A DNA stretch of 64,000 nucleotides from Flavobacteriales bacterium (GTDB lineage: Bacteria; Bacteroidota; Bacteroidia; Flavobacteriales_D; UBA2798): the NCBI GenBank assembly GCA_019694795.1, contig JAIBBF010000011.1:1-64000 (forward strand). The letters are read 5' to 3'. Shown here piece after piece: positions 1 through 6,655 of the stretch; position 1 is the first letter of the stretch, and each line of letters opens with the position of its first letter. The notes under the pieces were generated by a model. The model saw nothing but the letters and a program-made list of their open reading frames with translations. It was not told where the DNA came from and ran no database searches. A program made the translations under genes and the position numbers.

Positions 1-747
1 GCAGAAGTGATGGAATTAGGTGCTCGTCACCCCCTCTCCATTGTGCGAAAAGAAATCGACGCGATTTTTTCCCGTCTCGGATTTATTGTGGCTGATGGTC
101 CAGAAATTGAAGACGACTGGCACAATTTCGGCGCATTGAATTTTCCGGAAAATCACCCTGCACGCGATATGCAGGACACCTTTTTCATTGAAAGCGGAGA
201 ACGCAATATTGCTTTACGCACTCATACCTCCTCCATCCAGGTGCGCATAATGGAGAGCACCAAACCTCCGATCCGAATGATTATGCCCGGAAGAGTTTAC
301 CGGAATGAAGCCATTTCGGCACGTGCACATTGCTTCTTTCATCAGGTGGAAGGATTGTATATCGACGAGAATGTTTCGTTTGCAGATTTAAAGCAGACGC
401 TCTTATATTTTGCACAGGAAATGTTCGGAGAAAAAACAAAAATCCGTTTGCGTCCTTCTTATTTCCCTTTTACTGAACCCAGCGCAGAGATGGATGTTTC
501 CTGTTCATTATGCAATGGCGATGGATGTAATGTTTGTAAATATTCCGGCTGGTTAGAAATTATGGGTTGCGGAATGGTAGATCCTGCCGTCCTGGAAAAT
601 TGCGGAATTGACTCGAAAAAATACAGTGGATTTGCATTTGGAATGGGAGTTGAGCGTATTGCTCAGTTAAAATACCAGGTAAAAGATTTACGACTCTATT
701 CGGAGAATGATGTCCGCTTTTTAGACCAGTTTAAATCGGCGCATTGA
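1..747 (+). CDS. pheS: Phenylalanine--tRNA ligase alpha subunit (5' truncated by window edge)
   Basis: This is the catalytic alpha subunit of the alpha2-beta2 enzyme that charges tRNA-Phe in the cytoplasm. The frame is open to base 1 (codons GCA GAA GTG ATG), so the N-terminal coiled-coil tRNA-binding arm, roughly the first 90-100 residues of a usual 340, lies outside the window. What remains is the class II core. It includes the motif 2 region around [20 protein letters not shown], a Cys-rich loop [17 protein letters not shown] followed by LEIMGCGMV, and motif 3, [11 protein letters not shown], near the end. The stop codon TGA overlaps the next gene's ATG, so the two are probably cotranscribed. 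pheT is not in the window. Confidence 0.96.
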   Translation, partial: AEVMELGARHPLSIVRKEIDAIFSRLGFIVADGPEIEDDWHNFGALNFPENHPARDMQDTFFIESGERNIALRTHTSSIQVRIMESTKPPIRMIMPGRVYRNEAISARAHCFFHQVEGLYIDENVSFADLKQTLLYFAQEMFGEKTKIRLRPSYFPFTEPSAEMDVSCSLCNGDGCNVCKYSGWLEIMGCGMVDPAVLENCGIDSKKYSGFAFGMGVERIAQLKYQVKDLRLYSENDVRFLDQFKSAH

Positions 748-1079
748 TGCAGTATCTTTTCTTTAAAGGAAAAACTTTAGGATCATTTTCTCCCGATGAA
801 ATGGATCCGCCATTCGGTAGCGGAATGTTTCATGCAATAGATAGTGAAGACCTGCCGGTGATTGATGCGCAAAGCTACCTTGAATTCACGCACAAAGAAT
901 TTGAACTTTCGGAAAGCGGAAAAGCCTATGCCGAATTTGAACGATGCCTGGAATGCGATTACGGCGATTTTTATTTTTCCAACCAGTGGCAAATCGGCGA
1001 AACACCCGAAAATGCCTATACCATCCTGCAACCGATGTTAAGTCGCGAAGGTTTATTGGTTTTTCAGATGGAAGAATAA
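747..1079 (+). CDS. Conserved hypothetical protein, 110 residues, coupled to pheS
   Basis: I do not recognise this small acidic protein. It has no signal peptide or membrane segment and is probably cytoplasmic. I chose ATG at 747 because it overlaps the pheS stop as TGATG, a usual coupling arrangement; a TTG three bases earlier is less likely. The sequence is rich in Phe, Tyr and Glu, with a central CLECDYGDFYF stretch and no catalytic signature that I can name. The codon use resembles the neighbours and the translation is continuous, so I take it as a real gene. Its position says only that it is expressed with pheS. Confidence 0.72.
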   Translation: MQYLFFKGKTLGSFSPDEMDPPFGSGMFHAIDSEDLPVIDAQSYLEFTHKEFELSESGKAYAEFERCLECDYGDFYFSNQWQIGETPENAYTILQPMLSREGLLVFQMEE

Positions 1080-1140
1080 TTTTTTCTACGCCTTTGAACC
1101 CGGAACGGATCTGCGTGTACAGATTCGAAAACCAAAGGCC

Positions 1141-2208
1141 ATGTCTTCACTTTTTATCCCTGAACCCTGCCACGAAAACTGGGGGAAAATGAATCCAACC
1201 GAACAAGGACGCTTCTGTGCGGTGTGCACTAAAGAAGTAATGGATTTTACCCGCAAAAACGAAGCGGAAATTCTCCAGCATCTAAAAGAAGCCGACGGCA
1301 AAACCTGCGGACGATTTTTACCTGAACAACTGGATCTGAAACTAACACCGCATAACCAAACCTCCAAAAAAGAAACCCGTATTAAACGATGGGCCATTTC
1401 GTTGCTGGCTATTGGCGGACTCTTCTCCCTCCAAAAAGAAGCACAAGCTCAGAAGATGGGAAAAGTTGCCATTAAAGGCGAAGTAAAAGCAATAGAAACG
1501 CATAATACCAATACACAAACAAGTGTGGTTTACGGACAAGTTCTGAATATGGACAACAAAGGCGTATCCGGTGCCTATGTTTCTGTGTATTCCGGAACAG
1601 AACTCATTGCAGAAACAAAAACCATGGCCAACGGAACATTCAGAATTGAGTTGCTTCCCGGAAAAATTATCAATGGAAAAATTTCTGTACACGCATCGCA
1701 TATCAACCGCTATCGTTCTTTAGAAGATATTACCATCACCAAAGAAAGCACCCGCCTGTCGATCCGGCTGGAAGAGACTTATGCTATAATGGGTGATGTG
1801 GCCTATGTGGAACCGGAACAAGTGATTAAAGAAACTACGATCGACAGTTTAGCTGCCGATACTCTTTCTACATTGCCTGTGGTGTGCGAATCCACTCCTG
1901 AACGTATTCAGGAAGAAGAAAAAATTCAGGAAGAAATCCGTTCCTTTTCCATTGAGGAAAGCACTAAAATTCACTTCACCCAACTATACCCTAATCCGGG
2001 ATCTTCTTATCTCAATATTCAACTTGAGCAGGAAAACACATCATTGGTGGAAGTATATAATCTCGAAGGAAAACTGATGTTATCCGCTCAGTATTCCAGT
2101 TCATTCATTACCATAGATACCCCGGGATTTAGTCCGGGCACCTATATCATCCGAATTGTTTCTGATGGAAAAACAGATTTGCATAAATGGATAAAAATGG
2201 CCGATTGA
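1141..2208 (+). CDS. T9SS-sorted protein with cysteine-rich N-terminal domain and carboxypeptidase-like regulatory domain
   Basis: Residues about 1-65 form a small domain with C10, C26-x2-C29 and C56, built around PCHENWGKMNPTEQGRFC and CGRF, which looks like a metal- or cofactor-binding knuckle. Residues about 83-103 are a hydrophobic segment ending in AQAQ, resembling a signal peptide, but placed after an unusually long 82-residue N-region. Residues about 125-215 resemble a carboxypeptidase regulatory-like (Ig-type) fold (VYGQVLNMDNKGVSGAYV). The last 80 residues are a T9SS type A sorting domain (LYPNPGSSYLNIQL, then SPGTYIIRIVSDG). The N-terminal domain recurs in Bacteroidota as I recall, but I know of no function for it. 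A strong terminator follows. Confidence 0.85.
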   Translation: MSSLFIPEPCHENWGKMNPTEQGRFCAVCTKEVMDFTRKNEAEILQHLKEADGKTCGRFLPEQLDLKLTPHNQTSKKETRIKRWAISLLAIGGLFSLQKEAQAQKMGKVAIKGEVKAIETHNTNTQTSVVYGQVLNMDNKGVSGAYVSVYSGTELIAETKTMANGTFRIELLPGKIINGKISVHASHINRYRSLEDITITKESTRLSIRLEETYAIMGDVAYVEPEQVIKETTIDSLAADTLSTLPVVCESTPERIQEEEKIQEEIRSFSIEESTKIHFTQLYPNPGSSYLNIQLEQENTSLVEVYNLEGKLMLSAQYSSSFITIDTPGFSPGTYIIRIVSDGKTDLHKWIKMAD

Positions 2209-2266
2209 TGCTTTTCGGAATTCTTCATTTTTACAACTGATTTTCCAATTTCCTGTTCCTTCCGAA

Positions 2267-2320
2267 GGGGGAAGCGATGTGTTTGTAGTGCACGCAACCA
2301 TTGCTTCTCCCGTTTTTTTT
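2267..2320 (+). terminator. Strong intrinsic terminator after the T9SS-sorted protein gene
   Basis: Arms at 2267-2279 and 2299-2311 pair over 13 positions, including two G-T wobbles. A 19-base loop separates them, and eight T residues follow at 2313-2320. It lies 59 bases after the stop of the preceding plus-strand gene. A second small hairpin, TCACCC-TGC-GGGTGA, follows at about 2321-2335. Confidence 0.85.
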
Positions 2321-2448
2321 ATCACCCTGCGGGTGACAAAACCATTTTCTTTTTTCTGCGTACAAGCCATTCCGGCCGATTATCTAAATTAAATTTGAAA
2401 GCTTGTTTAGGTGCTAAAGCCGCTCATTTTCAATCCGTCCGAAGCACA

Positions 2449-2477
2449 TTGGGGGATTTAATTTTGATGTATATTTG
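2449..2477 (+). promoter_or_regulatory. Bacteroidota-type promoter for HMG-CoA reductase
   Basis: A TATATTTG box at 2470-2477 matches the Bacteroidota -7 consensus TAnnTTTG. It has a TTG at 2449-2451 in the -33 position, spacer 18. The ATG follows 17 bases after the box. Confidence 0.6.
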
Positions 2478-2494
2478 TTATAAATCTTTTCGTT

Positions 2495-3772
2495 ATGAGC
2501 GCTTCGTTGGAGAAAGCAAAAAAGAACATTGAAAAACTCGTTCGCAATAATAAACTTGGTAAACTTTCTGATGATGTAAAGAATAGAATCATGCTTAATC
2601 GTGATGATTCTTTACAAAGTGATGAGCAGGTGTGCAACGCAGGTCAGATTCGCAGAATGGAATTGGTATCTGACAGCACCGGAAAAAATTATGCTGTATT
2701 ACGTTCCAATGGCGGATTGAAAGATCTTGCCCACATGCAGGGAAATATTGAAAATTACATTGGAATGACCATGATTCCAACCGGAGTAATTGGTCCTGTT
2801 AGTGTATTAGGAAGTGAAGCAAGCGGTGAATTTTTTGTCCCCATGGCCACGAGTCAGGGTTCGCTTGTGGCGGCATACAACCGTGGAGCTAAAGCTTGTC
2901 GTTTGGCAGGAGGAATTACATCGGTTTGTGTTTCCGAAGGTGTGCAGCGCTGTCCGGTATTTAAATTCAACGACCTGTCTGAGGTGATGAATTTTTTGCA
3001 TTGGGTATTGCAACAAGAAGTTATTTTCAGAAAAATATCTGCAGAAGAAAGTCGCTTTGCCGAATTATCGGAAATGAAAGCGCACGTTGAAGGGAATCAC
3101 GTTATCCTCACTTTTGAATTCAACACCGGTGATGCGGCCGGACAAAACATCATCACTTTTTGTGCCGATGCCATTTGTAAATACATTGAAGAAAAATCGC
3201 CGGTTACGCCGAAAGAATGGTTTGTAGAAGGGAATTTCAGCGGAGAGAAAAAAGCGACGATCAATTCTTTTGTTGGAGTACGCGGTAAAAAAGTTTCTGC
3301 AGAAGTCCTCTTACCAAAGTCCATTGTGACTTCCGTTTTAAAAACCACTCCTGAACGTTTAGAAGAATATTGGAGAACCTCAACGCTTGGTGTTATTCAA
3401 AGCGGCGCCATTGGTGCGCAGGGACATGTTGCGAATGGACTAGCAGCTATTTTTATGGCTTGTGGTCAGGACGTAGCCTGTGTTTCTGAAGCCAGTGTAG
3501 GAATTACCCGAATGGAACGCACGCAGGAAGGCGACATTTACGCATCGGTTACTTTACCTAACCTTATTGTGGGAACCGTAGGTGGCGGAACACATTTACC
3601 CAGTCAACGTGAATGCCTTGAAATGATGGATTGTCTGGGTGCGGGTAAATCACGAAAATTTGCAGAGATCATCACCGCGGTGGTGTTAGGAGGCGAATTG
3701 AGTATTTCCGCTGCATTATCTGCCGGTCATTATGCCAAAGCGCATAAAGAATTGGGAAGAAAAAAAATCTGA
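2495..3772 (+). CDS. Hydroxymethylglutaryl-CoA reductase, class I type
   Basis: The enzyme reduces HMG-CoA to mevalonate with NADPH, the committed step of the mevalonate pathway to isopentenyl diphosphate. Visible landmarks are the catalytic Glu in ENYIG (E86), the cofactor-binding motif GDAAGQN (about 212-218), the catalytic Lys segment GEKKATIN (about 250-257) followed by RGKKV, the catalytic Asp in ACGQD, the loop GTVGGGTHLP, and the catalytic His in SAGHYAKAH near the C-terminus. Length, 425 residues, fits the soluble catalytic part of class I enzymes; there is no membrane anchor. It stands alone, with its own promoter. Downstream pathway genes in this window are idi (12.0 kb), crtB/crtI and a polyprenyl synthase (44.9 kb). 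Confidence 0.93.
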   Translation: MSASLEKAKKNIEKLVRNNKLGKLSDDVKNRIMLNRDDSLQSDEQVCNAGQIRRMELVSDSTGKNYAVLRSNGGLKDLAHMQGNIENYIGMTMIPTGVIGPVSVLGSEASGEFFVPMATSQGSLVAAYNRGAKACRLAGGITSVCVSEGVQRCPVFKFNDLSEVMNFLHWVLQQEVIFRKISAEESRFAELSEMKAHVEGNHVILTFEFNTGDAAGQNIITFCADAICKYIEEKSPVTPKEWFVEGNFSGEKKATINSFVGVRGKKVSAEVLLPKSIVTSVLKTTPERLEEYWRTSTLGVIQSGAIGAQGHVANGLAAIFMACGQDVACVSEASVGITRMERTQEGDIYASVTLPNLIVGTVGGGTHLPSQRECLEMMDCLGAGKSRKFAEIITAVVLGGELSISAALSAGHYAKAHKELGRKKI

Positions 3773-4129
3773 TTATTTCATCATTTCGCGAATCTTCCGA
3801 AGAAGCAATTCCGATTCAACGGGTTTGGTCATAACAAAACAATTCGGGATATCGGAAATATCCTGATTGGTTTTGATGTAACTGTTTCCTGTTGTAAAAA
3901 CAATGGGACCATTCCATGATTTTCGCAATAAGCGCGCAAAACCGATTCCGTCTGCTCCACCCTTAAGCTGAACATCCAATATAATGGCATCAGGTGTTTC
4001 ATTTTTCATGATTTCAATGGCATCATCCGGATGAGTGACGGTGGCAATAACCTGCACGCCTGATTTGGAAAAATGAATGGAATACACTTTTGCGATCAGG
4101 AGCTCATCTTCTACAATAAGGACTTTCAT
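3773..4129 (-). CDS. Single-domain response regulator (CheY-like receiver)
   Basis: A 118-residue protein that is a receiver domain and nothing else. The acidic pocket is E7-D8, the phosphoacceptor is D52 in IILDVQL, the conserved Thr/Ser region is FTTGNS (about 78-83), and the conserved Lys is K102 in MTKPVE. There is no output domain, so it should act through protein-protein contacts, as CheY/Spo0F-like proteins do. No histidine kinase is next to it, so the partner is unknown. Its stop abuts the stop of the convergent HMG-CoA reductase gene with no spacer. Upstream (4130-4364) I see no good promoter match on this strand. Confidence 0.92.
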   Translation of the reverse strand: MKVLIVEDELLIAKVYSIHFSKSGVQVIATVTHPDDAIEIMKNETPDAIILDVQLKGGADGIGFARLLRKSWNGPIVFTTGNSYIKTNQDISDIPNCFVMTKPVESELLLRKIREMMK

Positions 4130-4340
4130 AAAGTAGAGAATGAGGTGATTATTATTCCATTAAGTTGTTCGCCGAATAATCGATTATCGCGCAAAAGCCC
4201 AATAGCTATAGGTGTTGGCCTGGTTTTCATATTCTGAATATATTAAAAAAATTGAAAATTTCCAAAATTGGGAAAGAGGAATTCGCGATAAATTATTTAG
4301 TCGGCTAACTATCAATGGTTTTCTAATGCGATGAATCTCT

Positions 4341-4348
4341 TATATTTG
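4341..4348 (+). promoter_or_regulatory. Probable -7 box of the PfkB-family kinase gene
   Basis: TATATTTG matches TAnnTTTG exactly and ends 16 bases before the ATG. No clear TTTG is seen at -33, so confidence is moderate. Confidence 0.45.
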
Positions 4349-4364
4349 CAAAAAAAATTAAACC

Positions 4365-5291
4365 ATGAGTCTTTTAATTGTAGGAACTGTTGCCTTTGAC
4401 GCCATTGAAACGCCTTTCGGAAAAACAGATAAAATTGTTGGCGGAGCGGCTACTTATATTTCTCTTGCTGCTTCATATTTCAACAAAAAAAATCAATTGA
4501 TAAGTGTTGTTGGCGACGACTACGATATGGGAATGCTGGATAAATTAAAATCAAAAGGCATCGACATTGAGGGACTGCAAATTAAAAAAGGCGAAAAATC
4601 TTTTTTCTGGGCCGGTAAATACCATTACGATTTAAACTCGCGTGATACTCTCGATACGCAATTAAATGTGCTCGCCACTTTTGATCCTGTAGTTCCGGAA
4701 GCTTATAAGAACGCAGAATTTCTGATGCTTGGAAATCTTGATCCGAAAGTCCAAATGCGCGTGATAGAGCAATTACCTCAGCGTCCGAAACTGGTGGTGC
4801 TCGACACCATGAATTTCTGGATGGACATTGCAATGGATGCACTGCGTGAGGTGATGAAAAAAGTAGATGTAATTACCATTAACGACGAAGAAGCGCGCCA
4901 ACTTTCCGGTGAATATTCATTGGTAAAAGCTGCACGTAAAATTCTTACGATGGGTCCGCGCTATGTGGTAATTAAAAAAGGTGAACACGGAGCCTTGTTG
5001 TTCGATAAGGAACACATGTTCTTTGCTCCTGCTTTACCATTAGAAGAAGTTATGGATCCAACCGGAGCGGGTGATACATTTGCTGGTGGATTTATCGGAT
5101 TTATTGCACACACGAAAGATATTTCATTCGAAAACATGAAACGTGCGATTATCATCGGATCATCGCTGGCTTCCTTTACCGTTGAGAAATTCGGAACGGA
5201 ACGTATTGCCGATTTAAAAGAAGAAGAAATCGATGCCCGTATTCAAAGCTTTGTTGAATTGGTCGATTTCAATATTGAGTTTGTTGAGTGA
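4365..5291 (+). CDS. PfkB family carbohydrate/nucleoside kinase
   Basis: A ribokinase-superfamily kinase of 308 residues, the usual length. The N-terminal substrate-binding half carries the di-Gly motif VGGAATYISLAA (about 24-36). The C-terminal half has the ATP/anion-hole signature DPTGAGDTFAGGF (about 228-240), whose Asp is the catalytic base. The middle region, FLMLGNLDP to LDTMNFWM, is distinctive of a Bacteroidota subgroup usually annotated only as sugar kinase. The substrate cannot be told from sequence: adenosine, ribose or another sugar are all possible. It is monocistronic as far as I can see, with a -7 box 16 bases upstream. Confidence 0.88.
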   Translation: MSLLIVGTVAFDAIETPFGKTDKIVGGAATYISLAASYFNKKNQLISVVGDDYDMGMLDKLKSKGIDIEGLQIKKGEKSFFWAGKYHYDLNSRDTLDTQLNVLATFDPVVPEAYKNAEFLMLGNLDPKVQMRVIEQLPQRPKLVVLDTMNFWMDIAMDALREVMKKVDVITINDEEARQLSGEYSLVKAARKILTMGPRYVVIKKGEHGALLFDKEHMFFAPALPLEEVMDPTGAGDTFAGGFIGFIAHTKDISFENMKRAIIIGSSLASFTVEKFGTERIADLKEEEIDARIQSFVELVDFNIEFVE

Positions 5292-5332
5292 TTCTTCTTT
5301 AATCTATCACTTAAAACTGAAGAACACTGCGA

Positions 5333-6178
5333 TTACAATCCGATTACAGTAACTGTTAATGTCCCCTGTAATTGCGGAGCGCTTCCTGAACTTACATTGG
5401 CAGTAGAAGCTCCGGTACCGGTTGGATAAACCGCTTTCACCTGAAAGGTGTGTGCACCCGCAGATAAGGTGAGGACTCTATCCATGGACCAGTTCTCAAT
5501 CACCTGTGCAAGTCCTGTAGTATTCGCTGCAACGATTCTGCGTTCGGTTTGAATGGTTCCATTCACTGCGATTCCAACATCAACAATTGAATACGCATTA
5601 CCTGTTGCTGTACATTGAATTCCTCCATCGGTATGCACAATCACTTTTGCATTTGCAGGAATAGTGATGTTAAGCGATAAGCCCGGAATGAGGGTATACG
5701 TTGTTACTCCACTTGTAACGGAAAGTTGTCCTGTTCCTGTAGCCTGATATGCATTCTGACCCAAACTACTCACGCTCGCCGCCGATTGTGCGTGCAGTGC
5801 ATAAGGAACCGATAACAATTGAGTGGTTCCCATTAACTGATACGCTGTACCACCGCTGGCATCCATTTCTACTTTAATGAAAAAATTATTTCCTGCCCAT
5901 TGGATGGTAGAAAAGGTTCCGCTAATTACTGTTCCTAATCCGATTTTTAGATTAGCTAATCCAAAATCATTGGTTGTTACATTATGACTTTCGGAATACA
6001 CGGTTGTTCCCACTACACTGCCTTGTAAAATAGAAATTCTGAAGGACACGTTTTGTTGGCCCAATACATTTCCGCTTAAATCACGCGCCACGGCCTGATA
6101 GGAAAATGATTGCGGAGCTTGTGCCTGAGTGAACAAAAACTGAATAGAGAAGGCTAAAACTGCTAATGCTTTTTTCAT
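5333..6178 (-). CDS. Exported protein of unknown function, last gene of a secretion-cargo operon
   Basis: A signal peptide is clear (MKKALAVLAFSIQFLFTQAQA, cut near residue 20). Residues about 21-130 contain a Bacteroidota surface-protein module starting PQSFSYQAVARDLSGNVLG and ending LLSVPYALHAQSA. This module is common at the N-terminus of tail-fibre-like or adhesin proteins, often before a trimerising or variable region. The C-terminal half (about 150-281) is beta-rich with a jelly-roll or TNF-like look (GGIQCTATGNAYSIVDVGIAVNG). There is no T9SS sorting domain, unlike the two genes upstream. The gap to the preceding gene is 3 bases, so it should be cotranscribed. Function unknown. Confidence 0.8.
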   Translation of the reverse strand: MKKALAVLAFSIQFLFTQAQAPQSFSYQAVARDLSGNVLGQQNVSFRISILQGSVVGTTVYSESHNVTTNDFGLANLKIGLGTVISGTFSTIQWAGNNFFIKVEMDASGGTAYQLMGTTQLLSVPYALHAQSAASVSSLGQNAYQATGTGQLSVTSGVTTYTLIPGLSLNITIPANAKVIVHTDGGIQCTATGNAYSIVDVGIAVNGTIQTERRIVAANTTGLAQVIENWSMDRVLTLSAGAHTFQVKAVYPTGTGASTANVSSGSAPQLQGTLTVTVIGL

Positions 6179-6181
6179 GGT

Positions 6182-6655
6182 TTATTGTTTGATCAATGTA
6201 AAATGTTGTTTGAATTCATTGTTTCTTATTTCCAATAAATAAATTCCGGAAGGATAGGAATTCATGTCGATTTGAAAACTTGAGGCTATGTTATACCCGG
6301 TAGAATAAATCTGTTTTCCATCAATGGTAAATAACTGACATTCCAATAAAGAATACGTTTGTGTTGAACTGAGTTTTACCATTCCGGTTGTTGGATTTGG
6401 AAATGCACTCCAGGAAAATTGCTGACTCTGCTCTTCTACCGAATTGGCGTTTAAATCGGACTGATGAAAGCCTTGCGTTAAGATTGCAGATGCGCTGCCC
6501 ACGGTTTCGATAACCGTTTCGCCGAGGGTCCAGCTGATTTGTGCAGTGGCTGAAGAAAAATGATCCCCTGCCGAAGCAATAACCGTTGGAGTTATACTTT
6601 GGGAATAACCTGTTGCAAGGGAAATAAAAAACAGAATTGTAAAAACTTTTCTCAT
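6182..6655 (-). CDS. Small T9SS type A sorted exported protein
   Basis: A 157-residue protein with a signal peptide (MRKVFTILFFISLATGYS), a roughly 50-residue module with SWTLGETVIETVGS and ILTQGFHQ, and a type A C-terminal sorting domain (FPNPTTGMVKLSS, then YPSGIYLLEIRNN). The middle module is a recurrent unit in short Bacteroidota exported proteins and has no assigned role that I know. The start codon overlaps the stop of the 786-residue upstream protein by 4 bases (ATGA), so translation is likely coupled. It may be a surface accessory of that protein; this is inference from the operon only. Confidence 0.85.
   Translation of the reverse strand: MRKVFTILFFISLATGYSQSITPTVIASAGDHFSSATAQISWTLGETVIETVGSASAILTQGFHQSDLNANSVEEQSQQFSWSAFPNPTTGMVKLSSTQTYSLLECQLFTIDGKQIYSTGYNIASSFQIDMNSYPSGIYLLEIRNNEFKQHFTLIKQ

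Noticed and set aside
2221-2340. A minus-strand 89-residue frame at 2101-2370
   Set aside because: It spans the strong terminator and the end of the T9SS cargo gene, and has no signature or start context; it is a chance frame.
4582-4842. An 86-residue minus-strand reading frame inside the PfkB kinase gene
   Set aside because: It lies wholly in the antisense of a well supported gene, has no recognisable motif and a poor start context, so it is a shadow frame.
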